Below are positions 9,101 through 15,985 of a DNA stretch of 16,079 nt, piece after piece. Position 1 is the stretch's first letter. Each line of letters opens with the position of its first letter. Both the position numbers and the translations under genes were made by a program. The DNA is from Chrysochromulina tobinii (taxonomy: Eukaryota > Haptophyta > Prymnesiales > Chrysochromulinaceae), in assembly GCA_001275005.1 (NCBI GenBank), contig JWZX01000238.1:1-16079 (forward strand). Direction: 5' to 3'. The notes under the pieces were generated by a model. It was not told the DNA's origin and searched no databases. It saw nothing but the letters and a program-made list of their open reading frames with translations.

Positions 9101-9677
9101 ATTCCTCCGGCGACCAGCCCTTGAGCCTGTACAGCTCCTTGAGCGCGTAGCTCTTGCCGCATCCAGGCGGGCCATACATTATGATCAGCCGCGGCCTGTG
9201 TGGTTTCTGAGGAGGCACCCTCCCCTTGGTGACGTCGTCGTAGTATTTCTCCGCATCCTTCAGATCTTCGACGATATTGATCGCGCCGCCTAACGGAGTC
9301 GCGGCCCCGCTCAGGTCGACGATGGAGTAACGTGCGGGGTGCACCTCGATCTGGATGCGGGCGGCAGGCAGCAAGAGCGCGAGCTCTCGATAGAGGGGCG
9401 CCAGGACCAGCTCGCGCAGCTCAGCCCCTATCACATGAACGCGTACGACTCCACCGCCGCCTTCGCCGCCCTCGCCGCCCTCGCTGCCCTCGCTGCCCTC
9501 GCCGCCTCTGAGCCGAGCTCTTTCTGCACCGCCTGGCTGCAACGCTGGAACCGCAACTGGCGTGCCGGTGCCGAAGAGGGGGCTGGCAGTCTCTCGACCC
9601 GTGCGCGAATATGTGATGCGCACGCCGCAAGCAAACGTATTGACCCGCGGCGGCGGCGGTGGCGTAGTTGCTTCCAT
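6117..9677 (-). CDS. P-loop (zeta-type) kinase + coiled coil + RelA/SpoT-like domain + plant-type LRR protein
   Basis: The protein has 1186 residues and a clean ATG at 9677-9675. A Pro- and Gly/Glu-rich N-terminus leads to an alpha/beta segment at 78-125. Residues about 160-400 are a P-loop kinase: Walker A GPPGCGKS (169-176), HLDPDECR (195-202) and HVVYDTMGK (295-303), the order seen in zeta-toxin and polynucleotide-kinase-like enzymes. Residues 470-535 form a Lys/Glu-rich coiled coil. Residues about 650-800 match the RelA/SpoT nucleotidyltransferase pattern: HKGPSI, then DLVRCTLVF (Asp683), then GGNRDVLLNL, then AELQLH (Glu775), and a final H..Y..AR. The family's G-loop Tyr and His are absent. 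Residues about 910-1125 are plant-type LRRs (LxxNxLxGxIP), interrupted at 1009-1053 by a charged helix. No signal peptide is seen, so it is probably intracellular. Substrate and pathway are unknown; a nucleotide-dependent sensor role is inference. Confidence 0.85.
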   Translation of the reverse strand: MEATTPPPPPRVNTFACGVRITYSRTGRETASPLFGTGTPVAVPALQPGGAERARLRGGEGSEGSEGGEGGEGGGGVVRVHVIGAELRELVLAPLYRELALLLPAARIQIEVHPARYSIVDLSGAATPLGGAINIVEDLKDAEKYYDDVTKGRVPPQKPHRPRLIIMYGPPGCGKSYALKELYRLKGWSPEEFVHLDPDECRMYCREYRLCISGAHAAKLPSVQEEYGDRLKPTKWISPDGQFQEDGFTVDGHYLALSSATMRSQFLVRQKMLWPHKKKEMTDAFVDRAFVAGYHVVYDTMGKEPDKFLRELMSRARTNHNYQVFVCGCFAPWEMVYSRGRLRALTTGRDVNVDFVRKEFDNMFPCAANGQVLPGQVDRSHHDRFEKELREDDEMFLFDHSVQDEALRVALHSVKGSDDSSRDGEFQPPKVQEQQQEVEPDPLDADALLKHFDSSNLSKSVVPVALCVEECSAMLNAQTRMRTTIDELAHQLKEMKEMGTELMREQDLANHNKEITKLEKKISEKAKDLEKLEKRYPDRRDNAISQYNPLLSQSVFRFDAAYAKLLKDEKQRNKEDAPAIKKDALEYMKVRCEEVNKLNVEMVQPSGAGADDALNTLLALIHKAKKAVPVLEKVMTAVQTHVEETCPDAKGKVTHKGPSIKGVPRCCAKVAEEYAGNYRKLCDLVRCTLVFPSLHALAVAMRFLTSGDDGKLRHWTGNDQHKGYQGVSPHLSRAIVCRAKDRIKPDYDAIKAGGNRDVLLNLWLNLEDSGWILAELQLHVKPLFDLKHDLHVLYKGARILGALEPETVEHQGQLTEQALCRAGRGIVLCLKCPYATLDGHQEKLQELLQKDECPLLELSLAGFSAAWQAAWKGTRKKHWPPVTEDSLRQSKLNDFNCSLHDLLIDKRDQQLHCRRLRRLDLKGRGLHGTLPEKLATCADMDTLHLGYNSLKGPIPRAFKLMTKLKTLSLNFCELTGELPAELGELKNLERLCLDNNKLTGCIPSMFGGLSAMEKEEMNELAKRKEEAKKSGSKMGKKDEARLEELTRLHKEAGLTKLKDLFLNHNQLSGAIPDTLANCRALENVDLTNNRLTGTVPPAWLLEKQLLEKQWPKLEFFKLYNNEQMTQDSDRLEQLEQNARDGDEYWKRVVDESKWRTVRLDESKWRTVLPSVAPATKPLEQGDFRRF
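6176..6232 (-). repeat. 30-bp tandem duplication in the LRR protein C-terminus
   Basis: A 27-base stretch beginning gaacggttcgcc occurs at 6176 and again at 6206. It encodes DESKWRTV twice (residues 1150-1157 and 1160-1167) near the protein's end. The near-perfect identity suggests a recent in-frame duplication. A smaller duplication, LLEKQLLEKQ, lies at residues 1100-1109. Confidence 0.85.
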
Positions 9678-10224
9678 CCGTGCGTGCGTGCGGCGGTCCG
9701 GTCCCGCGGATCCGATATGATTGGTCGACGAGCGTGCGCGCGCACAGCTGAGAAAATTTGGGGGGGTGTGCTCGTGAATTTTACCGGTACCAATTTTTGG
9801 CCGTAACTCGCGGGGGTTATGTTAAGGTTTCTTCAGCAGGGACAGTAGGGAAGTCGCGGTCCCCCCGCGCTCACCACACTAAATACATGTACTCGCTGTC
9901 TCGGGTCGGGGGCCTAGAACCCCTAGTATCAATTGTTGGATGAGGATGTGAACCTGTCATGTGATCCGATCGGATTGCTCTAAGATTGCTCATCTTGCTG
10001 CTAACGCGTAACGGATCGCGGTTGGAGGTACGCGCACCTCGCCCCGCTTCCGCTTCTGGGGATCCGCCTCTCTACAGGTCCGCAACACAAAAGTTGACTA
10101 TAGGTACGGTAGGGCATGTCCAGGGCAGGCATGTAAGTGCGACGTTCCGAGAGACCGAGACGGGCCTGCCTTGTATGAGATTCACAAAGGAGCCTCCGCG
10201 TTCAAGAACTCATGTTGTGAAAAA
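9678..10224. other. Intergenic region, promoter side of the LRR gene
   Basis: No gene is supported here. On the minus strand just upstream of the LRR gene ATG there is an ATTGG/CCAAT element at 9720-9724, and further out an A/T-rich patch at 9750-9800 within otherwise GC-rich DNA. A perfect 12-bp palindrome, atccgatcggat, lies at 9964-9975. A short hairpin-capable stretch (gggg...cccc) lies near 9910-9925. It does not fold as a tRNA by eye. Confidence 0.45.
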
Positions 10225-11280
10225 TCAATATGGCGCCAACGGCCCGCGCACGACGAGCGTCGTGTTCTTGACGAATCGCTCGGCGAAGAGCGGCGCGAAG
10301 AAGAGCGCGCGCAGGGACAGGGGCAGCTGGCGCCCCCGCCCGAGGACTTGATAGGCCACGCCGCCGCTTGCCAGCAGCCACGCACCGTATAAGGCGATCC
10401 GCGGCGGCAACCGGAAGTCGTTGCGGCGCGCGGCGTGGTGGTGCGAAAAGCCGGAGACGGCGGCCGCGCCTCGCACGGCGACCTCCTCGGCCGAGGCGAG
10501 CAGCAGTTCGGCGCCAAAGAGGGCGTTCGCTGCCGTGAAGAGCAGGCCTTCGAAGTAGAAGGCGATGGCGACGCCGATCGAGTTGCACGTCGCGGACAGC
10601 ACCCAGTCGAGCCACCAGCGGCTCGTGGGGTCCGAATGTATCTGGTCGACCAGCTCTGAGCGATCGCGCAGCCGCTGCAGCAGCCGGCGCAGCATGTTGC
10701 CGATTGAGTTGTTTATCGCCATCACGATCTCCGCGCCCACGTTGATACGCATGCCCACCTTGGCGCACCCGTTGCTCGTCGCCGCGTGGGTCAGCACACT
10801 CACGCCTTCGTAGACGCGGCGAGCCGACGCCTGTATACGATCCGGATCCACATTCTCGCCGAGCACGCCGCCGACGGCGACACCCATCTGCAGCGCGTCC
10901 GACTGGAGCAGCGCGATCTCCTGAGCGAGCACATTGGCCTCGTGTTCGTTGCCCAGGGTGCATGCCCTCGTGCGCGCCTCGTGGAGCTCGGCATGCCGGC
11001 GCATGAGATCGCGAGCACAGTCGTTTGCAGCGCGTATGCGCGGCATGTACTCACTCCACGCGAAGCGCACGGCCCTGGCGATGCTGAGCAGCTCATCTGT
11101 CAGTCGTTGCAACGCCGCGCGGCAGTCGGGGCGATCCACGATTTGCGCGAAGAGCAGCGTGTAGGTGAAGTGCCGGCCGTAAAAGGTGGCGAGCAACCCT
11201 GTGGCAAATGCCAGCACGGTCGGGTGCCCGCGGGCCGCCGCCTTCGCGCGCTCCAACAAGCCCGGCGGTCGGACCAACAT
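10225..11280 (-). CDS. Multipass membrane protein of unknown function
   Basis: The protein is 351 residues from the ATG at 11280-11278. I do not recognise the family. Hydrophobic segments lie at about 21-47 (with the aromatic stretch TFYGRHFTYTLLFAQ), 223-260 (long enough for one or two spans), 294-312 and 318-333. Between the first and second lies a soluble, mostly helical region (50-215) rich in Arg, Glu and Ala. A basic His/Arg patch (279-290) precedes the third segment. There is no cleavable signal peptide and no catalytic motif. It is transcribed divergently from the RING gene 158 bp away, which may mean shared control. The full-length uninterrupted frame, ATG start and clustered hydrophobic spans argue for a real gene. 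Confidence 0.7.
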   Translation of the reverse strand: MLVRPPGLLERAKAAARGHPTVLAFATGLLATFYGRHFTYTLLFAQIVDRPDCRAALQRLTDELLSIARAVRFAWSEYMPRIRAANDCARDLMRRHAELHEARTRACTLGNEHEANVLAQEIALLQSDALQMGVAVGGVLGENVDPDRIQASARRVYEGVSVLTHAATSNGCAKVGMRINVGAEIVMAINNSIGNMLRRLLQRLRDRSELVDQIHSDPTSRWWLDWVLSATCNSIGVAIAFYFEGLLFTAANALFGAELLLASAEEVAVRGAAAVSGFSHHHAARRNDFRLPPRIALYGAWLLASGGVAYQVLGRGRQLPLSLRALFFAPLFAERFVKNTTLVVRGPLAPY

Positions 11281-11438
11281 GACGGTTGAGAGGAGGGCAG
11301 GCAGGTGTGATTTTGTTTTGTGGACGCGAGAAGGTCACAGTGCACGTCTCCACCCGCGACTGCAGCGCCACTCTGTGTTTCGTGTGGTAGTGGTCGGCTC
11401 GGTTTAACTGACCTTTTCGCAGAACTTGCGCGAGGGCA
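11281..11438. promoter_or_regulatory. Short divergent (possibly bidirectional) promoter region
   Basis: Only 158 bases separate the ATG of the minus-strand membrane protein gene from the ATG of the plus-strand RING gene. Both promoters and both 5' UTRs must fit here, so shared control is likely. No canonical TATA box is visible. A T/G-rich patch (gattttgttttgtgg) lies near 11309-11322. Confidence 0.5.
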
Positions 11439-12269
11439 ATGGCGAGTGGCCCGTCCGAAGCGGACGACGCCGAGGTGCCTGAATGCGCCGTCTGTACCGA
11501 CGCTCCGTGGGACCCAGTGCGGCTCGATGGCTGCTGTCACGTCTTTTGCAGGGCGTGCTTGCATGAGATCGTGCGCCGCGTCGGTGAAGTCGGGTCCCGC
11601 TGCCCGCTATGTCGTCAGCCCATGAGTGCTGACGGCAGCCAATCTATGGCGCGTTCGTGGCTCGCTCGGGCGCCCACGGATCGGGACGTCGAGCTGCGAA
11701 TGCAAGAGTCATTTCCTGACGTATATGAACGCCGCCGACAGGAGGCGGCTCAGCGCTCGGAAAGATGCATCTGTATTTCCCTCGGGAGCCGGAACGTGCT
11801 CGGCGAGGGCACGACGCTCTTTGCCGAGGTGGTGCCACCGCAGACGCTAAATGGCACGTTGTCAGCGGCTGAGCTCGGTGCGATGCTCGTCGACAGAGTG
11901 CGATTCGTGCTGCCCATGGAGGCGCTCGATGAAACCAGCATAACGACTCCGTGGTCTGCTGTGGATGCGCCGTCAGCTTACGTCGACAAGGGCGTTGTCG
12001 ACGTGTCGTCAGCGCCCTTCGAGACCAGGTTCCGGGTCAAGGAGGGCGTCCACGCTGCAGAGGTGGTCATCATCGTCGACTGGCAGCGCCGACTCAGGCT
12101 CGAGCCTCTCCTCGTCGAGCACAATCTCAACACGGTCGAAAGCGGTAGCGGTGCATATGCTGAGAACGTCGCGCTCCCCGAAGGGCTGACGCTTGCTCGG
12201 ATTGTGGAGCGCACGCGCCCCAAGGCAAGGGTAGGCGCTGGCGGCCCGGGTGAGATGCGCGTGTATTGA
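11439..12269 (+). CDS. RING-finger (C3HC4) protein with possible YEATS-like C-terminal domain
   Basis: The protein is 276 residues with an ATG at 11439. The N-terminal RING finger is complete: Cys16, Cys19, Cys32, His34, Cys37, Cys40, Cys55 and Cys58 in the C3HC4 order, ending CPLCRQP. By family knowledge such domains bind two zincs and recruit ubiquitin-conjugating enzymes, so an E3 ubiquitin ligase role is likely. Residues 78-105 are a charged helix. Residues about 108-232 look like a beta sandwich: VDRVRFVLP, then SAPFETRFRVKEG, then EVVIIVDW, then LRLEPLLVEHNL. The order of these segments recalls YEATS domains (a chain-crossing PFE segment followed by paired strands), which read acylated lysines, but the typical GWG motif is missing. 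That second assignment is tentative. The last 25 residues are basic and Gly-rich. Confidence 0.8.
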   Translation: MASGPSEADDAEVPECAVCTDAPWDPVRLDGCCHVFCRACLHEIVRRVGEVGSRCPLCRQPMSADGSQSMARSWLARAPTDRDVELRMQESFPDVYERRRQEAAQRSERCICISLGSRNVLGEGTTLFAEVVPPQTLNGTLSAAELGAMLVDRVRFVLPMEALDETSITTPWSAVDAPSAYVDKGVVDVSSAPFETRFRVKEGVHAAEVVIIVDWQRRLRLEPLLVEHNLNTVESGSGAYAENVALPEGLTLARIVERTRPKARVGAGGPGEMRVY

Positions 12270-12465
12270 GGTTCTCTCGTTCCGTTCATTCTTGGACTCA
12301 CGACACACCATGGGAGTTCACACGACCCATGACGACGTCCTGTCTCGTTCATTCTCCGACTCACCAACATGTTCACTCATAGGTTCCGAGTAGGCGGCCG
12401 AGTCTCGGCCATTCACATTCATATTCACACAAGAACCTGTGAAGCTTGAAGGCGATGCGGCGGCC
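12270..12465 (+). promoter_or_regulatory. Spacer with repeated TTCATTC/TTCACTC-like motifs upstream of the aldolase gene
   Basis: The spacer between the RING stop and the aldolase ATG contains several copies of a pyrimidine-rich motif: gttcattcttggactca (about 12286) and gttcattctccgactca (about 12345) are close copies, with gttcactc and cattcacattcatattcac after them. Several out-of-frame ATGs lie in the same stretch, so if they are transcribed the leader has upstream starts. Promoter, UTR or initiator roles are all possible. Confidence 0.4.
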
Positions 12466-13854
12466 ATGCTGCATGCCGGTACTTGTCTGCTGCTCGTCCT
12501 GACACCTTCTACCAGCGGCCTGCGCATACTATCAAGAGCCTTCGCGCCCGCCAAGGCCTCCGATGTGCTGAGCTCGCTTGCAGCAGACGCGGCCGTCATC
12601 GAGGCCGGCGGTGCTGGCGTGATCGACGCTTACGGCGAGTCATCGGGCTGGCTGAAGTCCTTTGAGGCTCAGATCGCCGAGGCTCTCGGCAAGGAGCGCG
12701 CTGTCTTCGTGCCCACAGGCGTCGCCGCCCAGAACATGGCACTTGCCGTGCACGCTGAGCTGCCCTTCACGAGCTCGCGCACGCAGCCCACGCCTTCGGT
12801 GCTCCTCCACCGCTCAAGCCACCTCGAGATGCACGAGGAGCGCGCATATGCGACGCTGCTCGGCCTTTTCCCCATCTTTGCGGGCGAGGTGAACCAGCTT
12901 CTGACGGCCACCGACGTCGAGCGCCAGCTTCTGCGACTGGGGGCCGTCGGTTCCGCGCCCGCGTGCATCCTGGTCGAAGTGCCCATGCGTGAGCTTGGGT
13001 GCGCGACGCCGTCGTGGGCTGAGCTGCTCGCCCTCCGGGCGCTCGCCACCAAATATGGCGTGCCCCTCCACCTGGACGGCGCGCGGATCTGGGAGATTGC
13101 ACCTTACTATGCCGAGAGCGCCGGTGCCTCGCTGCCCGAGATCATCGCGCTCTTCGATACCGCCTACGTCTCATTCTACAAGGGGATCGGCGCCGTCACG
13201 GGCGCTATGCTCGTAGGCTCGGATGCATTCATCGAGCGCACACGGCCCTGGCGCCGCCGCCTCGGGGCCAACCCGTACACCGTCTTTCCGTACGCCCTCT
13301 CGTGTGCGCGCGGCTACTTGATGCATGCAAGCTCATTTGCTTCGCGTTGGCGTAAGCTGCGTGATCTCGCGCCGCAGCTGCGCGCGGCGGCGGCGTCGGA
13401 GGGCGGGAAGCTCGTATTCGTCCCCGAGGTGCCCCGCTGCTGCCAGTGCCACGTCTTCCTGGGCGCAGGCGACTCCCTCGACGTTCTCGATGCCGCGCGC
13501 GACGCCGTCGATGCCCAACACGGCGTGCGGGTATACGAGCGGCTGCGCCGTGCCGACGACCCTCTGTGTTTAACGAGGCCTTCGGGCGACGCCAACAACG
13601 CCGCACCGGACTGGTGGTTCGAGTGGACGCTCGGCCCCGCGCACGTGGAGCTGGCCGATGACGTCTTTGTGGATGCGTGGCGGGCTTTCTTTCACGTCCT
13701 GCTGGGCGGGACCGACAGCAGCAGCTTGGCGCTGGGAATGGTTCCCGCGAGGCGCTTCGTGCCTCCCTCCACTGGCTCGATTCCACTGGGCCCTTCGATC
13801 GTCCCTCCATCAGCTTCTTCCGTCACCCAGGATGGGAAAAGTAGAGCTGAGTGA
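12466..13854 (+). CDS. PLP-dependent threonine-aldolase-like / beta-eliminating lyase enzyme
   Basis: The protein is 462 residues from the ATG at 12466. The frame runs nine codons further upstream but only to a GTG. Fold-type I PLP motifs appear in the threonine aldolase order: DAYGESS (54-60), GKERAVFVPTGVAAQNMA (75-92), SHLEMHEERA (118-127), LHLDGARIWE (201-210; Asp204 should pair with the pyridine nitrogen) and SFYKGIGAVTGAML (236-249; Lys239 is the predicted Schiff-base lysine). Known chemistry for the family is retro-aldol cleavage of threonine or allo-threonine to glycine and acetaldehyde; related members use other beta-hydroxy amino acids, so the substrate is not fixed. The SFYKG variant (versus SFSKG) points to a divergent subgroup. 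The hydrophobic start (LLLVLTPSTSG) followed by Arg and Ser may be a signal or organelle-targeting peptide. The C-terminal 45 residues are Ser/Pro-rich and extra to the family. Confidence 0.88.
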   Translation: MLHAGTCLLLVLTPSTSGLRILSRAFAPAKASDVLSSLAADAAVIEAGGAGVIDAYGESSGWLKSFEAQIAEALGKERAVFVPTGVAAQNMALAVHAELPFTSSRTQPTPSVLLHRSSHLEMHEERAYATLLGLFPIFAGEVNQLLTATDVERQLLRLGAVGSAPACILVEVPMRELGCATPSWAELLALRALATKYGVPLHLDGARIWEIAPYYAESAGASLPEIIALFDTAYVSFYKGIGAVTGAMLVGSDAFIERTRPWRRRLGANPYTVFPYALSCARGYLMHASSFASRWRKLRDLAPQLRAAAASEGGKLVFVPEVPRCCQCHVFLGAGDSLDVLDAARDAVDAQHGVRVYERLRRADDPLCLTRPSGDANNAAPDWWFEWTLGPAHVELADDVFVDAWRAFFHVLLGGTDSSSLALGMVPARRFVPPSTGSIPLGPSIVPPSASSVTQDGKSRAE

Positions 13855-14008
13855 TGATCAGTGTATGTGTGATGCAGCTAAGATGCGATGCCGGCGAGCT
13901 GCATACAAATTTAGAGGGTTTGAACACGATATGACAGCTGACAACCGTCATTCTGCAACGGTTTCACAGCCAATGGTTTCATCAGCGGTTTTTCTCTTGA
14001 CTTGTGAC

Positions 14009-15028
14009 ATGGCGCTCCACGACGAGGAGCCGCTCGTGGCTCGGCTCGCCGTGTGGTTAGCCGCGCAAGGCGTGCAGTGCCATGAGTCGGTGATCACTAC
14101 GCGTGACGGGGTGGTCGCTGGCTACGGCTGCGTCGCGACGCGGAAGCTGAAGAAAGGCGAACTTCTCTTCCGCGTGCCACGGAAGGCGTGTTTCGGGCCG
14201 AGAGCAGGCGCGCCCATTGATGCTGAGGCTCCGGGCGACACACAACGTCGCTTCGCGGTGCGCCTCTTGAAGGAGCGTGCGCTCGGCTCCGCGTCTCGGT
14301 GGCATCCCCTGTTGGCGGTGCTCTCGCCCGCGCCATGCCCGTGGATCTGGCCGGAGGGCTCAGAACGCTTCCTGGACGGCACTGAGCTGGAGGAGGTGCT
14401 CGCGCGCAAGCGCCAACGCCTCCGCTGCGAACGCAAGAAGATCGGCCTGAGCGACGACGCCGCGCGCTCGCGAGAGTACGACGCCGCATGTGCGCTCGTA
14501 GCGAGCCACCTCAATCCGTGGTTCGGGGGCTCCATCACACCCGTCAACGCAACGCTCAACTATGCGGCGGCGCCGAACGTCGAGTTCGAGGCGGAGGGTG
14601 TAGACACGGTGGTGGCGCGCGCGGTGCGGCCCATCGCGGCGGGCGAGGAGCTCACGCAGGAGTATTGCGAGAGCACCGCCATGTTCCTGTACCGGTATGG
14701 CTTCGTGCCGAGCGCCGTGTTGGGCACAGATGGGCCGAATGCCGATGGCGCAGGACCCACGGCCGGGGCTGTCCGTCCGTTGGCGGATGATGCCGTCTCG
14801 ATTAGCAGCGCGGCGCTCCTCGCGCTGGTCGCGCCGCCGAGCAGGCACCCCTTGCTCGCTCCGCGCCTCCGTCTACTTTGCGCCGCTGGGGCACTCGGCG
14901 TGTGCCCCTGGGACGGTCTTGACGAACTCGTAACGGCCGAGATACAGCGAGATGGCGTGGGCACGGCGAAGCTGGTGGGTGCGCTGTTACTGCTCGCTCT
15001 CGACGATGAGCGCTGGGCATTGGCCGAG

Positions 15029-15061
<33 letters not shown>

Positions 15062-15667
15062 GAGGCGGCGCCGGAGATGGCGGCGAAGGCGGACGGCAGC
15101 GACGACGATGACGCTGACGATGACGACGATGATGACGCGATCGCCGCCGCGCTTGTGGCCGCCGCCTTTGGCGTCGGCAGCCAGGAAGCACAAGCCCTCG
15201 AGCAGCTCGCAGGGAGCGAGGGCGGCGAGGATGGAGACCCTTGGCCAGCGCTGCTCGCCCAGGCCGCCGCGCTGGCCCCCGTGGGGCGCCGAGCGCAGAT
15301 AGAAGAGTCGATCACGAACGCGATCGAGCGCGCGCGCCACGCCGTCCGCCAGCGCCACTCGCGCCTTGAGGCGGCGACCGTCGCGCCGCCGGAGGAACGA
15401 AGCGACGGTTACGCCGCGTCGGGCGACGCCCAGTACGGCGCCGGTCGCGCGGGCAAGAGGACGGCGAAACGGGCGCGGCTCTCTGCAGAGGCGGGTTCCG
15501 CAGAGCACAGGCCGAGTGTGCCGGCAGCCGAGACAGCGGCGATCAGCCTCGCCGGGGCGTGGCGCTTGGCCCAGGGCCTGAGGAGAGTGGAGCAGGCGAT
15601 CCTCGAGGATGCCTTGCGACTGCTAGAGGCAGCGTCGGCCGAGAAGCTGGCGGTAAAACTGGGCTGA
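14009..15667 (+). CDS. SET-domain protein of the SETD3/Rubisco-LSMT type with acidic C-terminal extension
   Basis: The frame is open back to 13658, inside the aldolase gene, but the ATG at 14009 is preferred. It avoids that overlap and gives a family-like N-terminus (MALHDEEPLVARLAVWLAAQ) for 552 residues. The split SET fold is visible: VAGYGCVATRKLKKGELLFRVP (36-57), a helical insert with PCPWIWPEGSERFL (109-122), then SITPVNATLNYAAAPNVEFE (175-194) and GEELTQEYCESTAMFLYRYGF (212-232), with Tyr219 as the likely catalytic tyrosine. The usual DxxNH is changed to NATLNY. By family knowledge these enzymes methylate lysine or histidine in non-histone proteins; the target here is unknown. The C-terminal part has a poly-Ala tract (340-350), an Asp run (365-376), a basic KRTAKRAR (483-490, possible nuclear signal) and a final helix. 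Confidence 0.83.
15028..15060 (+). repeat. GGC trinucleotide run encoding poly-Ala in the SET protein
   Basis: About nine consecutive GGC/GCG triplets code for an alanine run near residues 340-350. It is followed at 15101-15136 by a GAC/GAT run coding for almost uninterrupted Asp. Both are in frame and lie in the extension beyond the SET fold, where length change would be tolerated. Confidence 0.8.
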
Positions 15668-15920
15668 ATGGGAGGACTGGCCATCTACACCATCCAACAG
15701 GTACAAATTCTGTCGTCAACAGTGACTTGAAGTACCGGTAAAATCTAAAAAGACAGCCCAGCCCCAGGCTCTGTGGACGCTGGAGCCGTCCCTTCACCCT
15801 TGCGATAGTGTGGTGTGGTGAGCGCGGCCGCGGGGGGGGGGGCGCGACGAAACTGACTGACTGACTGAAGACACCGGGGGAGCCCGAGGCTCACCGAAGC
15901 GGCCGTTTCAACTTCCTTAC
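15668..15920. other. 3' flank of the SET gene with simple repeats
   Basis: No gene is seen. The stretch contains an 11-base G run at 15832-15842 next to a GCGGCCGC, and an (ACTG)n microsatellite at 15852-15868 with four units. A/T-rich sequence at 15735-15755 (ggtaaaatctaaaaaga) could hold the polyadenylation region of the SET gene, but no consensus signal is certain. Confidence 0.5.
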
Positions 15921-15927
15921 TATAAAG
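15921..15927 (+). promoter_or_regulatory. TATA box of a plus-strand gene running off the right edge
   Basis: TATAAAG matches the eukaryotic TATA consensus. It lies 65 bases before an ATG at 15986 that starts an open frame to the window's end. With the usual 25-35-base spacing, transcription would start near 15950 and give a short leader. The T run at 15939-15945 lies in this predicted initiation zone. Confidence 0.45.
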
Positions 15928-15985
15928 ACGAAGGGTCCTTTTTTTCGTCGGTTTTCCCCACGGACTTCTGTATCACCTCTGTCCA

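Noticed and set aside
8478-9200. Bacterial zeta-type toxin-antitoxin module
   Set aside because: The kinase is one domain of a large eukaryotic-style protein with LRRs and has no antitoxin partner next to it.
9778-9790. 13-bp sequence shared with 15732-15744 in inverted orientation (gtaccggtaaaat)
   Set aside because: A few 13-bp matches are expected by chance in a window this size, and the two contexts differ.
9900-9975. Possible tRNA or structured RNA gene
   Set aside because: There is a small hairpin and a palindrome, but no cloverleaf, no T-loop consensus and no conserved boxes.
13658-14008. Upstream extension of the SET protein frame
   Set aside because: The added 117 residues overlap the aldolase gene in another frame and do not resemble the family; the ATG at 14009 gives a natural N-terminus.
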